Of a DNA stretch of 64,000 nucleotides, positions 47,631 to 60,100 are shown piece after piece; position 1 is the stretch's first letter, and each line of letters opens with the position of its first letter. The DNA lies in NCBI RefSeq assembly GCF_002967765.1, contig NZ_PUHY01000010.1, positions 248,001 to 312,000 on the forward strand. The letters are read 5' to 3'. Made by a program: the position numbers and the translations under genes. This DNA is from Blastopirellula marina (lineage in GTDB: Bacteria > Planctomycetota > Planctomycetia > Pirellulales > Pirellulaceae). The notes under the pieces are model-generated. The model worked only from the letters and a program-made list of their open reading frames with translations, did not search any database and was not told where the DNA came from.

Positions 47631-50381
47631 ATGCCCCAACCGACTTCTTCCCGACGCTCCGCCAACCGACCGGGCGGACGAAAGCAGGCCCGTAGGCCTC
47701 AGCGTCGCGTGGCGAAGCTCGAGCAACTGGAGTCGCGTCTCGCTCTCTCTTCGGTTCCCTGGGGAGCGGAAGATCTAGATACCGGCGAATTCATGCTGGG
47801 GGACGTTACCGTCTCGGTCGTGTTCTTTGAATCGACTGGTACTGGATCGAACAACACAGAAAACTGGACCGAAACGCATCGCTCGGAAGTGAAGCAGCGA
47901 ATCGAAGACGCGATGCAATGGTGGGAAGATACCCTCGCCATTCAGTCAAGCGTTCATCAGTTGAATTTCGATATCGACTACACTTACGCCGACAATCCCG
48001 TTCCGATCGGAATGGAGCCCATCTCTCAGGCAGCGACGGCCTTTGAAACCTGGGTTGGAACCTTCTTAGATTATGTAGGGGCCGACCGCACGAACGAAAT
48101 CGACAACGACGTCCGTCGCTACAACAATCAGCAGCGGATCGATCACGGTACGAATTGGGCGTTCACTATCTTTGTGATCAATGCCCAAAATGATGCGGAC
48201 GGACTGTTCGCACCTGGCAGTATTCGTGGTGCCTTCTCCATAGCAGGCGGGGCATTCATGGCCCTCCCTTCGGAACGTCCGGCCAGTACAATTGCCCACG
48301 AAACGTCGCATCAGTTCTGGGCGATGGACGAGTACGCTTCTTCAGGCGACTATACCGATACACGTGGCTATTACGATACGCAAAACACTAATGCGTACGA
48401 CGGCAATCCAGATCGAAGCTCGATTGTAACCAGCTTGCTGGGCGATTCGGCATCACTTGGCGCCGCTTATACGGCCCACACCAGCAGCCCTTCCTCGCTG
48501 GCATCGATCGGCTGGCAAGACTCGGACGGCGATGGTCTGTTCGATGTGTTTGACGTGCCGATGGATTTCTCCGCGACTTCGACCTTCGATCCGAACACAG
48601 GCCTCCTAAGAATTGTTGGGCAAGGAGCGATTGGCGTTCTGCCCAACATGAATTCATGGGGTTTGCAGAATTCGATAACCACGAATCGGATCAGCCATGT
48701 TGAGTATCGCGTTGGAAATGGATCTTGGGAAACCGGCCCAGTCATCGACGACTATACGGCCGATATCGATTTCGCCCTGCAGTTGCCAGACGGTGTCGAA
48801 GAAGTTCAGGTTCGCTTGGTCGACGAGACGGGTCTGATTCAATCGGCAATTCTTACGGCTTCGGTCAATCATATCGACTCCACGCCAGTCCACGGCTTTG
48901 CCGGTTACGTTACTTACGATGCCAATGGAAACGGAACCTTCGAAGCAGGGGAAGAAGGCCTGGCTGGTTGGCAAGTGATTGTGACCGATGCGCAAGGCAA
49001 TGCAGTCACCGTTCAAACAATCATCGAGCCAGATGACTACGATCAAGGCGAGATTTTTTACGACCCGATCAACGGCGTGACACTGTCCGCTTTCGGCGGA
49101 GAGATCGATCCCCTTTTGTCGGATGTATCGTCGCGCAATAGCACACTTTCCAGTACTGGGGGGCGAGGTTTCTACAACTATTCCGGCAATTCCTGGAGCA
49201 ACCTTTGGTCCGATCAACGCCGACTTCGTATGGACTTTGCCACGCCTGTCAGTCGGGTTTCGATCGACGCGACCGCCCAAGTTGATGGTGACATTGGCAT
49301 CCTTGAACTTTACGATTCCAACGGAATGTTGCTGGGACGTTACCAAACCAGTGACATGAAGGCCGGAAGCTCGGAAACGATGGTCGTCGAGATTGATTCA
49401 GCGAACGCAGCGTACGCTGTTGCCCGCGGCTTTTTGAGCGACAGCGACGACCCGCACCGGCAGCCGCTATATGTTGGACTTGATAACCTGCAGGTTGGCC
49501 GATCGAACGTGGCCATTACCAACGAGCTTGGCGCCTTCACGCTTCCGTTTGATGTCGCTGGAAACTATCGATTACAGGTCGTTCCGGGTGAAGGAGAAGA
49601 AGCATTCTTCGCGTCTATCTCTACGGTCGACGTCTCGTTGAACGAGAACCTGGGTTCCAATCGGGCGAGTTTTTCTGTCGCCATTGCGGATACATCTTGG
49701 CACAATCCGATTCGGCGAGCCGATTTGAATCTTGACGGCATCGTCGACAATACCGATATCGAACTTGTGCTAAGCGAGCTGCAAGTTCCTGTTTTCACCG
49801 AGAATCGCACGATCACTGCGTTCCATACCAGTGGCGATCCTTTACTCGATGTGAACGGGGATGGACGATTCGACAAGCTCGATTTGCTTGCAGTGATCGA
49901 TGCCAAGACTTTGCAAGACATTGATCTGAGTTCCCTTGACGGGGAACCTGACTTTGTTTTTACCTACACTCCCTTAGACAATTCAAGCTCGTCGAGTGGT
50001 TCTATTTCGCCAGAATCAGAACCATCGCCGAGCACAGAGATCCGTCAGGCGTTGCCTTTCTATCAGCCGGCTTCGTTGCTTGCCAACGTAACGCCTTCTA
50101 GAACGACCGGATTTGGCGACACATTTATTTCGGTATCGTCGTCCAATAGTTTCCGTCTTACTTCGGACAATGCCAGCTTAAATGAAGATGGTTACGACGA
50201 AGACGACGCGCGCAAGGCGGCTTTCATCGGATTCGTTTCCTCGGACCAACGAGTGATCCTTGATGCGACTGTTGCCACGAACGGCAAGACACTTGCTTCG
50301 AGCGAGCAAGAGGAAGAAGCAACCGACTTGTTTTTCGCGGACTTAGACGCCCCAGTTCGGATCGACCGAAACCAACTTTAG
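47631..50381 (+). CDS. Dockerin surface protein with HExxH zinc-protease-like domain
   Basis: A 916-residue exported protein. The start is strongly basic (SSRRSANRPGGRKQARRPQRR) and enters LEQLESRLALSS, the LExRxxLxA motif; no hydrophobic signal. An N-terminal metallopeptidase-like domain (45-280) holds HETSH at 223-227 followed by QFWAMDEYA. A beta-sandwich region follows, then an SdrD/CNA-B-like stretch (YVTYDANGNGTFEAGEEGL, 428-450) and a WHNP dockerin (ADLNLDGIVDNTDIELVLS; DVNGDGRFDKLDLL) about 690-755. A Ser/Pro linker leads to the tail TDLFFADLD. Similar to planctomycete M6/M43-type hypothetical peptidases; the exact clan is uncertain. Confidence 0.88.
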   Translation: MPQPTSSRRSANRPGGRKQARRPQRRVAKLEQLESRLALSSVPWGAEDLDTGEFMLGDVTVSVVFFESTGTGSNNTENWTETHRSEVKQRIEDAMQWWEDTLAIQSSVHQLNFDIDYTYADNPVPIGMEPISQAATAFETWVGTFLDYVGADRTNEIDNDVRRYNNQQRIDHGTNWAFTIFVINAQNDADGLFAPGSIRGAFSIAGGAFMALPSERPASTIAHETSHQFWAMDEYASSGDYTDTRGYYDTQNTNAYDGNPDRSSIVTSLLGDSASLGAAYTAHTSSPSSLASIGWQDSDGDGLFDVFDVPMDFSATSTFDPNTGLLRIVGQGAIGVLPNMNSWGLQNSITTNRISHVEYRVGNGSWETGPVIDDYTADIDFALQLPDGVEEVQVRLVDETGLIQSAILTASVNHIDSTPVHGFAGYVTYDANGNGTFEAGEEGLAGWQVIVTDAQGNAVTVQTIIEPDDYDQGEIFYDPINGVTLSAFGGEIDPLLSDVSSRNSTLSSTGGRGFYNYSGNSWSNLWSDQRRLRMDFATPVSRVSIDATAQVDGDIGILELYDSNGMLLGRYQTSDMKAGSSETMVVEIDSANAAYAVARGFLSDSDDPHRQPLYVGLDNLQVGRSNVAITNELGAFTLPFDVAGNYRLQVVPGEGEEAFFASISTVDVSLNENLGSNRASFSVAIADTSWHNPIRRADLNLDGIVDNTDIELVLSELQVPVFTENRTITAFHTSGDPLLDVNGDGRFDKLDLLAVIDAKTLQDIDLSSLDGEPDFVFTYTPLDNSSSSSGSISPESEPSPSTEIRQALPFYQPASLLANVTPSRTTGFGDTFISVSSSNSFRLTSDNASLNEDGYDEDDARKAAFIGFVSSDQRVILDATVATNGKTLASSEQEEEATDLFFADLDAPVRIDRNQL

Positions 50382-50410
50382 TGGTTTTGTTTGAGCGTAA
50401 CTCGTCCGAC

Positions 50411-50803
50411 TCAAAGCTCGAGACCATGAGGCTTCGTAGCGCCGTCCTTCTGAGCTACGAAAATGAAACGTCCGTCGCACAGTTTCTCGACGCCGTCTGC
50501 TCGTTCTCGATATCCTTCAACCCGAACGGAAATCGACTTAGTACCTACCTCGTAGATCTCAGACTTCAGTAGAATCAGATCACCGACTTGGGCACCGACC
50601 AGAAAGTTGATATCAGTACAATGGACAGTAACCGCGTTGTCGCAACCGGTTGGGGAATCGTAGAGTGCCCGACGCACATTCATCGCCGCAGCAATGTCCA
50701 TCTGGCTTAGCATTTCTCCACCGAACACCATCGGATACATATAGTTGGTCATATGTGGAAAGACGGTGAACGTTGTTTCAAAGGAACGATAGCGAAAGTT
50801 CAT
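50411..50803 (-). CDS. Hotdog-fold acyl-CoA thioesterase-like protein
   Basis: A protein of about 130 residues with the hotdog order: TNYMYPMVFGGEMLSQMDIAA (central helix with HTNYM-like start), DNAVTVHCTDINFLVGAQVGD and IYEVGTKSISVRVEGY. This resembles acyl-CoA thioesterases of the YciA/BACH type, which hydrolyse acyl-CoA in the cytoplasm. The frame is open to 50881, but ATG 50803 has AGGAA eight bases upstream and begins at the conserved region. Its stop lies 29 bases from the stop of the convergent dockerin gene. Confidence 0.85.
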   Translation of the reverse strand: MNFRYRSFETTFTVFPHMTNYMYPMVFGGEMLSQMDIAAAMNVRRALYDSPTGCDNAVTVHCTDINFLVGAQVGDLILLKSEIYEVGTKSISVRVEGYRERADGVEKLCDGRFIFVAQKDGATKPHGLEL

Positions 50804-51063
50804 GCCAGCACTTCCTGTCTTGCGACAACCCTCTTCTTGATAGACGAACCGATCGTCACCAGAAAGCCATCCTGTCGTCAACCTAGCTTGATCTTATCGC
50901 TCTCTTGAGAAGGAGAGCAAGCAAGTCTGTTTCGAAAGACATGAGGCACATCAAACAATCCACCCAGAAGTCGACCTGCCGCTACGGAACTGAATTCGAG
51001 TCTACCTGACCTGCGATCAGTTAAGGTATGTAAGATTTAGCGGGGGAGGGGAGGGCGCAAAAA

Positions 51064-51095
51064 AATCGCCCGAAGAGCAAGCCCTTCGGACGATT
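51064..51095 (-). terminator. Intrinsic terminator of the giant right-edge gene
   Basis: A 12-bp stem with one G-U pair (51064-51075 with 51084-51095) and an eight-base loop lies 28 bases past the stop at 51124. On the minus strand it is followed by about seven T residues (A-run 51059-51065 on plus). Confidence 0.88.
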
Positions 51096-51123
51096 CCCAT
51101 TTCACGATTTGTTAAGTGGACGC

Positions 51124-54100
51124 TTAGCTTCCGCCATTGGTTTCACTCAGCAGTGCGACCAATTCGTCCAGATCATCTTCACCACTCTCAGCGTCGTCAG
51201 AATCGTCGCCGAAGTTCTTAGCATCCCAAGTGGCACTCAGATCGTCGGCCATGTCGCCGATCAACTGGCTGAACTGATCGTCGTCGCACAGTTCGTCCAA
51301 GGCAATTGCCTCGTCGACATAGGTTTCTTCAACCATCTCAGCACTGGAGATACTGGTCGAGCTAAGCCCCATCAATTCCACGGCCGATCGCATTTGCAAG
51401 CCAGCATAGCTTGGTGCGAGGGTTGTAAAGGATGAAGTGCTTACCAGCGACTCGGTCTGGATCGAAGCCGGAGCTGAAATCGTTGGCGTGATTGGGCTGC
51501 TGATCGAAGTTACGATCTCACTCGAGCCTACTTCAATTGGCGTAACAACACTGTCGGCTACCGGTTCACTGGATACCACCGAGCTAGAGATCATCTCACC
51601 TTCGAATGGTTCTGGATTAACCGTGGAAGGATTGGTGAAGTAGCTCAGGAGGATACTCAGATCGTCCGAAGTAACACGACGGTCATTGTTGACGTCTAAG
51701 TAAGCGGGAACAAGAGCTTCATCGATCAAGTCTGGCTCGAATCCCGGGCGGAAGTCACCAACCCGTTTACCCTGGGGCAGCACTTCATTGCTACCGTAGG
51801 TGTAATTTCGGTTACGCAACTCAGTGACCAGGAGGTTCAAGTCCAACCCTGTCACACTGGTATCGCCCTTGGTAATACCGACAGGCAGATCGTCGTTGTG
51901 CCATGGGTTGACTGCCGCAGCACCGATGGTGATTTGGTAGTCTTCGACTTCACCATCTTCAGCCAAGCCCGTTGCAGCCAAGCCGCCCGTGCTGCTGTAG
52001 CGGAAGCGAGCAATCGTATCCCCTTCGAGAGCACCTTCAGGCAGGTCGCTGATGCTGATGAGTTGTCCCAAACCTGAAGCCGAACCCGATGGATCGATTG
52101 CGTCGATCGTCAACGCACGGCTCACCAAGATCTGTTCGCCAGCATCGTCGAAGTCGCCATCCTGGTTAAAGTCGATCCAAGCATCGACGAAACCATACGC
52201 TTTGCTTCCCGATGGAACCGTTGCCGTGATGTACATCTCGTTGGTGATGCTATCACGCAGGGTGAAATCGAGGAACGAACCCCCATTGTTTGGATCTGGC
52301 GTACGGATGTAGATACCGTCGTCCGTAATACCGTCACCGCTGGCATCGAAGGTCGGTTGACCGTCGATTTCCGCATCGACGCTCGAACCCAGGTAGAAGT
52401 TATCGACCAGGTTGTGACGAGCACCATCCGATCCCAACAGCGTACCGTAGGTATCTGGGGCATCACCGAAGTCAACCAAGCCACCGACCTGAACCAGGAA
52501 GCGAGTTTCGCCCACCAGGTTACCATTGCCGTCGTCAACTTGATTGTTGAACTCGATCGGGTTGTTCGCGATGTCACGAATCACATATGGCGAGGTTGGA
52601 TCGCTGTCCAAGGTAACCTTGTACAGCACACCTTCTTGGAAGACACCGGAAATCGGCACCAAGCGAATGATGTTGTTCGTCGCATCGTAGTCGAACTGGT
52701 AGTCGACGCCGTCAACCAAGACGATTGGAGTGCTCGAGGAAACAATTTCCAAGCGAACCGATTCCGTGGTAACCGTCGAATCATCAACACCAGTACCTTG
52801 GACCTGATCCGAGATCTCACCTTCGTCCAACAATTGGATTGAGATGTTGGTCAGCGGACCGGAAATCCATTGGACAATGTCCGGGCTGGCATCGAGGTCG
52901 CGATTCGCGGCATCGTTGTCCTGCGGATCGAACAGGTAACCGGTTGGCCCGGTGAAGTCGGCACGATCGAACGCACCGATGTCACGGAAGGTCACCCCAC
53001 CGACACCGCCACTGGACACCACGTTCGGATCGTCAACGCGAAGCTGACCTGTGATGTCGCGTTCAGGTGCGAGAAGCGGCGTGCTGTCGATACCTAGTGG
53101 ATTGACCACTTGAGCGACTTCAGCACGTTCCTGGATCGCATCGACTGCGGCATCGATCGCCTTGCTACCTTCAGCCAGGTAGAAGTTCTTGTTGGCCGGA
53201 TCGACGAACAAGACATCGGTTGGCGAGAGAATCACTGGCAGACTGCCTGTGCCAACGTTTGGCGAGTTCGTTCCGTTACCTTGGAACAATGTTCGCGAAA
53301 CAACCGTGTTGGCTTGCGATGTCGCGTCGGCAACCACGATACCCGTTGCGAAGTTCGCGATGATGTTATTCATCAAGGTCGGGCCGGCCGCTTCTTCAAC
53401 CCGAACGCCTACATCACCGTTGTTGGTACCGTACAGCGTATTGTTGATGATGCGACCGAACGGAACCGCTCCGAGCGAACCACCTTGTGGGTCACCACTG
53501 TAAAGGATACCACCCGTTCCGCCATCGTAGATGACGTTGTTGGTGATCGTCACGCCCGTAGCCAAGCGACGCGAGTTCGCAGCCGATGGGACATTGATCG
53601 GAGCACCCTGGTGCGGTCGGTTGTTAGCCGAGAGTTGATCTTCGACCGTCAAGCGATCGCCAGCGTCAACCAAGATTCCATAGTTCGCCGAATTCGAGAT
53701 ATAGTTCGAGCCGATGATGATCTGCCCTTGATCTCGTTTTCGGTTGGAGTCTCCCTTGAGATTGAACTCGTAGAAGAAGCCAAGCGAGTCGTGACGAATG
53801 ATGTCCAACGATTCGGTCGTCAGACCAGTGATTGGATCGGTGAAGCTTCGTACACTGGACTGCGTTTCACCATTGAATAGGCGATTAACGAAGGCGTAAT
53901 CACCCAGGACCGAGTTCGCCAAGTCATCCGATACGCGTACGTCGAGCGAGTACTGACCTTCGTACGTTTTCACCTGACGACCCGGATCGTTCTTGGCGAT
54001 CTTCGTTGGGTCGTAACCCAAGGAAGCCGCTGCCTGGTTGCCATTGGCAGCCAGAGGAGCTGGGTTGCCAGCGACCGATACGAAGTAGTTACCTGCGGTA

Positions 54101-57100
54101 GCAGCGGTGAACTCGTACACATCGGAATTCGCACCTTCGGTCAACGTCATGCTGACTTCGGAGTACGTTCCGTTCGGATTCTGCATGAACAGTCGCAGCA
54201 TTCCTTCCACACCAATCGTGTTGGCGAAGAAGGTGGACAGCGTAAACTGAACCGATTGATTCTCAGCCAAGGTGAACTTGTAGACATCGATGTCAGCAAA
54301 TCCGTCCGTTTTATCTGCCGAGTCGTTGTCGCCAATCACACCAGCGATCTGACGGTAGGTAAACGTTCCGGCCGCAACCAGATCGCCACGCAGATTCAAA
54401 TCGAACGCTTCGCGAATTGCGTCGTCCGAGCGGACGTCGTATTCGACCACCACAACATCTGAGGTCGTAACGGGCGACAGGTCAACTCGATCGCTCGTCG
54501 TCGCACCAGATCGCGAATTCAGCTGAGCATAAACCCCAAAGCCGTCGTTGGTGCTGTTAATCAAACCGCGTGCGATTTGGCCCGTGTGATCGTTGATGGC
54601 GTTCATCAACTTAGTAGCGATCTGAGCTTCCGAGTCGGTGTTGTAGAAACCGATGCTGTAGACGTTGTTATTGGCGTCGTAAGCATTTCGCGTGCTCGTT
54701 CCAGTCAAACCACGTCGCTGACGTTCCGTCACCGAATCGAGATCGAAGAACTCGAAGGTGACATAATCAGTACCGTCGCTCACGCGGATCCGATCACCGT
54801 TGCCCAAACCGTCACCGGAAGCGACATCGATCGAGTAGCCTTCGATGAGGCGATCATTCGTATCGAAGTTGAAGCCTGGATCGAATCCGAGGAAATCTTC
54901 TGGAAGTCCCCAGAGATCAATCAGATCTGGCGAAGCGTAGTCGGTTCCACGACGGATTTCCAACTGGTATTCGCCGGTGACGATTTCGTTTTCACGCAGG
55001 GCGAAGTTGTGGATGAAGTTGTTCGCGGTGGTCGCACCGGTCACCATTTCACCACGCTCGGCGAAACCAATGATGATGTCGTCGAAGAACACGCCGCGGA
55101 ACAAGTTGTCTTGCCCACGCTGATTTGCGTTCGTTCCGGTAGACGTTTCCAAACCGATTCGAGCCTGGTTAGCGTAACCGAAGTCATCGCCTTGCAAGGC
55201 ACCGTCGTAGCCTAGTCCGCTGTCATTGACATCAAACTGGTAACCGTTGCCGTAGATGAATTCTTGGAAGCGATTGAACATCAGATAGCCTTGGGCGAAT
55301 GCCTGAGGAGCCATCGTCAGGTTCATCACACGCTGGGTTTCGGTGGCCAACTCGACAGCCGTGGTTTCGCTGTTGTAGTTGATTACCGTGTTTCCGGCGG
55401 TCGTGGTCGAACTTCCTGTTACCGTCAATCCGTAAGGCGCGTCGACCTGCGCGAGATCAACGATACCTTGGATGTTGAAGGTATCCGGTGCTTCGTCGAA
55501 GATCCGGATATCGGTCATGCCGGCAAAGGCACCAAGGATCGCGGTCTCGGTCAGCTGGCGAATTTCGCTGGCCGAGTTGGTCAGCGAGAAGACGATCGGA
55601 ATGTTCCCAGCAGCCGCGTCCGCAGCATTCAAAACGTACTCGAAGGTGCGAGTGGTCGTTCCATCCAAGGCTCGTACGAGTGAGAAGATGTTATTCCCAG
55701 CCGCAGCGAGCGGGTTCAATGCATCCGCAACACGTCCGGCCGAATCAAAGATGAACGATTGCCCCTTGTTATATTCAAAGGTTGTCGAACCACCGTTGAT
55801 TGGATCGTTGACGATGAAGCTGCCACCGTCACCAATCTGCGAACCCTTCAGAACGCGAAGCTCTTCCGTGTTGACATTGGTATTGGTCGAAGCCTGGTAC
55901 CCACCTAGGTTGATCGAACCACCCGTCGAGAAGTCGAACCGGAGTCGCAAGTTCTCTTGACCAGCGAAGGCCCCCAGATCGATGCGAGCTTGACGCCAGC
56001 CGGTGTTGTCGAACAACGACTGAACACCTTCGGTACCATTCTCGCCGTCGGCTCGCAACAGTTCGTCCACGGCGACAGAACTAGCGTCGCCAATCGTATC
56101 GAATTCGTCATCGATTGGTTGCGTTCCCAAGTCGTCGTTACGTAAGGTGTTGTTCGTGGCCAGAAGCTGCCAATCACCGTTGTCTCCCGCGATGAACACG
56201 CGGAACGCATCGGTCGCCGGAGTATCGTTTCCATTGTTGTAAACGAAGTCCTGATCTTCCGTATCCAACAAGTACGTGAAGTACAGCGTTGGCAGATCGG
56301 AAGAGTTGTAACCGTACAGGCTGAAGGTATCCGTGATTACCGTACCGTGGGCATCGCCAGGCAAGTTGTAGTCGCCGGTGGTTGCATTACCCCAGTTGTC
56401 GCGGCCAGTCTGATTGTTGACCGTACCGAAAACAGGGTCTTCGTTACCGAAGTAGATGCTGGAACCGCCATTTTGGCCAACACGAGTGTTATCAACGGGC
56501 ACTGAAATACCGTGACCAGCCGAGTTATTTTCGGTGCCGGTCACGTGCCAGAGGTTTTCGTTTAGCGTACCGAACTGTAAGCCGTTGACGTTGAAAAGAC
56601 CGGTCGAAATATTGGACTGGTTACCCTGGAACACGAACTGCTCGGAACCATTACCGTCGAACGCGTAGATATCACCATTCCCGGTCACACCGAACAGCAC
56701 GTCTGAGTATCCGGTGTTGGCACCAGCACTGACACGTGCCGGACCAGCTGTGAGGCTCTGGAAGTTCAGAGCATTACCGAATTCGTCGGTCAGAGTAGTA
56801 ATGTAATCCGCTTGGATTTCATCCCCAATGACTTGAATATTGCCATTAGGAGCCAGATCGAACAAACCACCCTGATCAGTCACCGCGTAGACGCTACTTC
56901 CAATCCAAGCGAGACCGGTCACGAAACCACCGCTCGCATTGCCACCCACCGTGAATGGGGTATCGAACGAGGTGTTTGTCGTGATATTCGATCCGGTATC
57001 GTAAGTAACGACATTGCCACCGGAAGTTGCGGTGAGCCCAGCACCGACTGCGGCATCCGCAACGGCTGTTGCCACCTGAGTCGCACTGTAGCCGACACCA

Positions 57101-60100
57101 ATGTAAACCGGCGTATTCGTGCCACTGACACCCTTGGTTGCCGTGAAGGCCGGATCAAGCAAGGTATCGAAAGCATTGGCAACCTGGTTGTAACCAACCG
57201 AAGTACCTGCTTCGAGGAAGTTGAAGCGTTCGCCAGAAACGCTCACCGACAGATTGGTTAGGCCATTGCCGTTGGCCGCAGCGACGGCATTGCGAATCGC
57301 GTTGGCGACCTGAGTACCGCTCCAGAACTCTTCCACGTTGACAATGATGTTGCCGGCGGAAGAAGTCTGACCATAAGTACCGTCGATTACGACGCCACCG
57401 ATGTTACCGGTGACCGAGGCGGAAGTATCCCCGACCAGTGAGATGCGGTTTCCGACCGTACCGTTGGCGGTGACGTTCAGACCGTTCGATGCAACGTTAA
57501 TCGAATTCAACAGTTCGTTGAAGATGTCGGTCGAAGTCGAAGTGGACGTGAATGGGACGCGTACTTCGTTGGCAGCAAGCGTTAGCAAGCCGTTATCCAC
57601 GTTGTCGAACACGAATCGACGAGTGACAACGCCATCACTAATCGTGATGTAACTCTTCGCGGTCGAGGTATTGGTGTTGTCGACGTTGGCGGGATTGAAG
57701 TTCACGGTATTAAGAACGCCACCGGTTTGGAAACGAATCGTTTCCGCGGTCGAGCCTTCTACCTCGAATTCCATTCCGTCACGTACGAAACGGTTACCGG
57801 ATGGATTCAAGCTCAGGCGGAAATCGTTGCCCATATCGAGCTCGAACACGGTTGTCCCGAGCGGACCGGCTCCGTCTGGATCGACGGTAAAGAGCATACC
57901 GTCTTGCAGGGTGGCCGTCGTGTTGTTGCCAGTGGCACCTGTGGTGAGCATCGCATTCGATGCCGCGGAGACACCATGATCGAACAAGGTGTTAATTCGC
58001 GCGGTATAGTCACCTCGGATGTTCGTATCGGCAATGTCTGCCAAGATACCAAGGTCGATGGCCCGGGTATTGTCCGGCATACCGATGTTGGTGGAATCGT
58101 TGTTGAGGTCGGTCGCATCCATGAAGAACAGGATGTTGGCGTACTCCGACGTTGGATCGAAGTTCCAGACGTCACCACGGCTACCAACGGCATATAAGTC
58201 CAGCCCCGCAGCATTGCTGTTGTTCTGGAAACTGGTCGCTTCAAACTGGTAACCCCAACCGGTACCACTACCTTCGTTCGCGTTCTGCAGGTTGCCGAGG
58301 CGGACGTTGTTACCGGCGTTATTGATCTCGTAAGTACCAATAATGGTTGGCGTGACCAAGCTCGCCGAACCGTCGCCGGTATTAATTTGATAGAAGTTTG
58401 CGGAGTTCACATCTTCCTTACGCCCGATTTCATCCACGTTGTAGGCGTAAAGCGTTCCATCTGGAGCCATGGCCAAGTCCTTATAGGCCTGACCAGCACG
58501 ACCCACGCGAGCTTCGACCGCACCGGTGAATGGATCCAGAGCGTACAGATCGGTGATATTCGCTCCCGAATCGCGGCTCAGGAACAGCGTGAAGTCACCC
58601 AGCACGTAAGGGCTGATATTGGAATCGGGATTATTGGTATCGATGATCGACGTCGAATCCGGAGCGGTTGGTGTCGAATAGTAGTCAACACCATCGATGT
58701 GATCTTCGACGATACGACGAACCGAGTTGATCGGTTCCAATCGGACGAGCGAGTTAGCGGCACCAGCACTGAAGAACTGGTCCATCTGCACGGAAGTCTG
58801 AGCCTGCGAACTGACCGCCACGTAGTAGGTGAGCGGATTTTCTGGCGTACCTGCTGGCAGCATCACGGTACCCAAGTAAGGGTCGCCCGTGTTGCTCGAA
58901 CCTCGGCTCAGGTCGGTCAGACCTTCGGCACCAGGCGTTTGCGGATGCATCAAGTCGTCGTTGATGGCACCACGATCGCTGATGAAGATGAGCGTGCCCG
59001 TGGAATCGTAGACCGAAACGATTGCGTTAGCGTTGTCCAAACCAGCCGCGTAATCGAGATCGATTACCAGCGAGCCATATTCACCAGAGGCACTGGTTCC
59101 AGGAATCGACTGAATCGAATCGAAGTCGTAGCTGACTTCGTACCAGTCGACGTCAAGCCCGGTTAAGCTATCGAGTTCACCAGCGACACTGATCGCAGCA
59201 CGATCCGAATTCAGCACGTTCCCCAATTGCTGAGCATTACCTTGGGTGTCGTTGTTGCTGCCATTTTCAGAGGATTCACCCAGCACTGGCGAGTGACCAG
59301 GCTGACCGTAAATCGAGATACCGTTTTCTGCATAGCGGATATCGGCAAATTGAATCGAAGAACCGGCCAGTTCGTCGACTTCACGTAGTCGGACGTTCAA
59401 TTGGTACACACCAGAGGTGGTGCCCGACATCACGTTACCGTCGACCGAAGTCAGGTTATCCGAATTGCTACGGACGCGAACGTGGTAGGTTCGAGCGGTG
59501 CCGGCCTGACCTGGCAAGACGACTCGCATACCCGCATCCCGTGGATTGTTTGACCACAGATCTTCGTCGTAGAAGCCCGACTTCTGCAGTGGGTTGGTCA
59601 CGGTCAGCAGCGAGCTTTGACCGTAGAAGCTGTTGCCCGACTGATCGTACGAGTTGGTCGAGGCGGACAGAACGTTGCCATCGCCGTCGATCAGCTCGAC
59701 CACAACGTCGAGGTAGTAGCTGGTCTTGTCGATATCGAACCAAACTTCAGTCCCTGGCTCGGCAACGAAACTATAGACGTCGACGTCGGCATTGTTGCTG
59801 AGGTAACCGTTGACCTCGTAGCCCAGACGCTGCGTATCGTCGCCACCGTATTCATCTGGAGCTAACTGACCCAGGTATTGCGAAGTCAGTGGGCTGCCGT
59901 TGATCCCTTGACCGGTCAGATTGTTCGCTTCCGATTCAACGATCACTTGCACGTTGCGATCGTTGGCAAACTGATCGATCGTCAAACCTTGCCATCCACC
60001 TGGCAAGGGACTGGATGCACCGGCGTCGTTATTGGTGTCATTCTGAGCGGCACCAAACTGATCGAAACCGGCACCAACCGTGTCGTCACGGAAATCGGTG

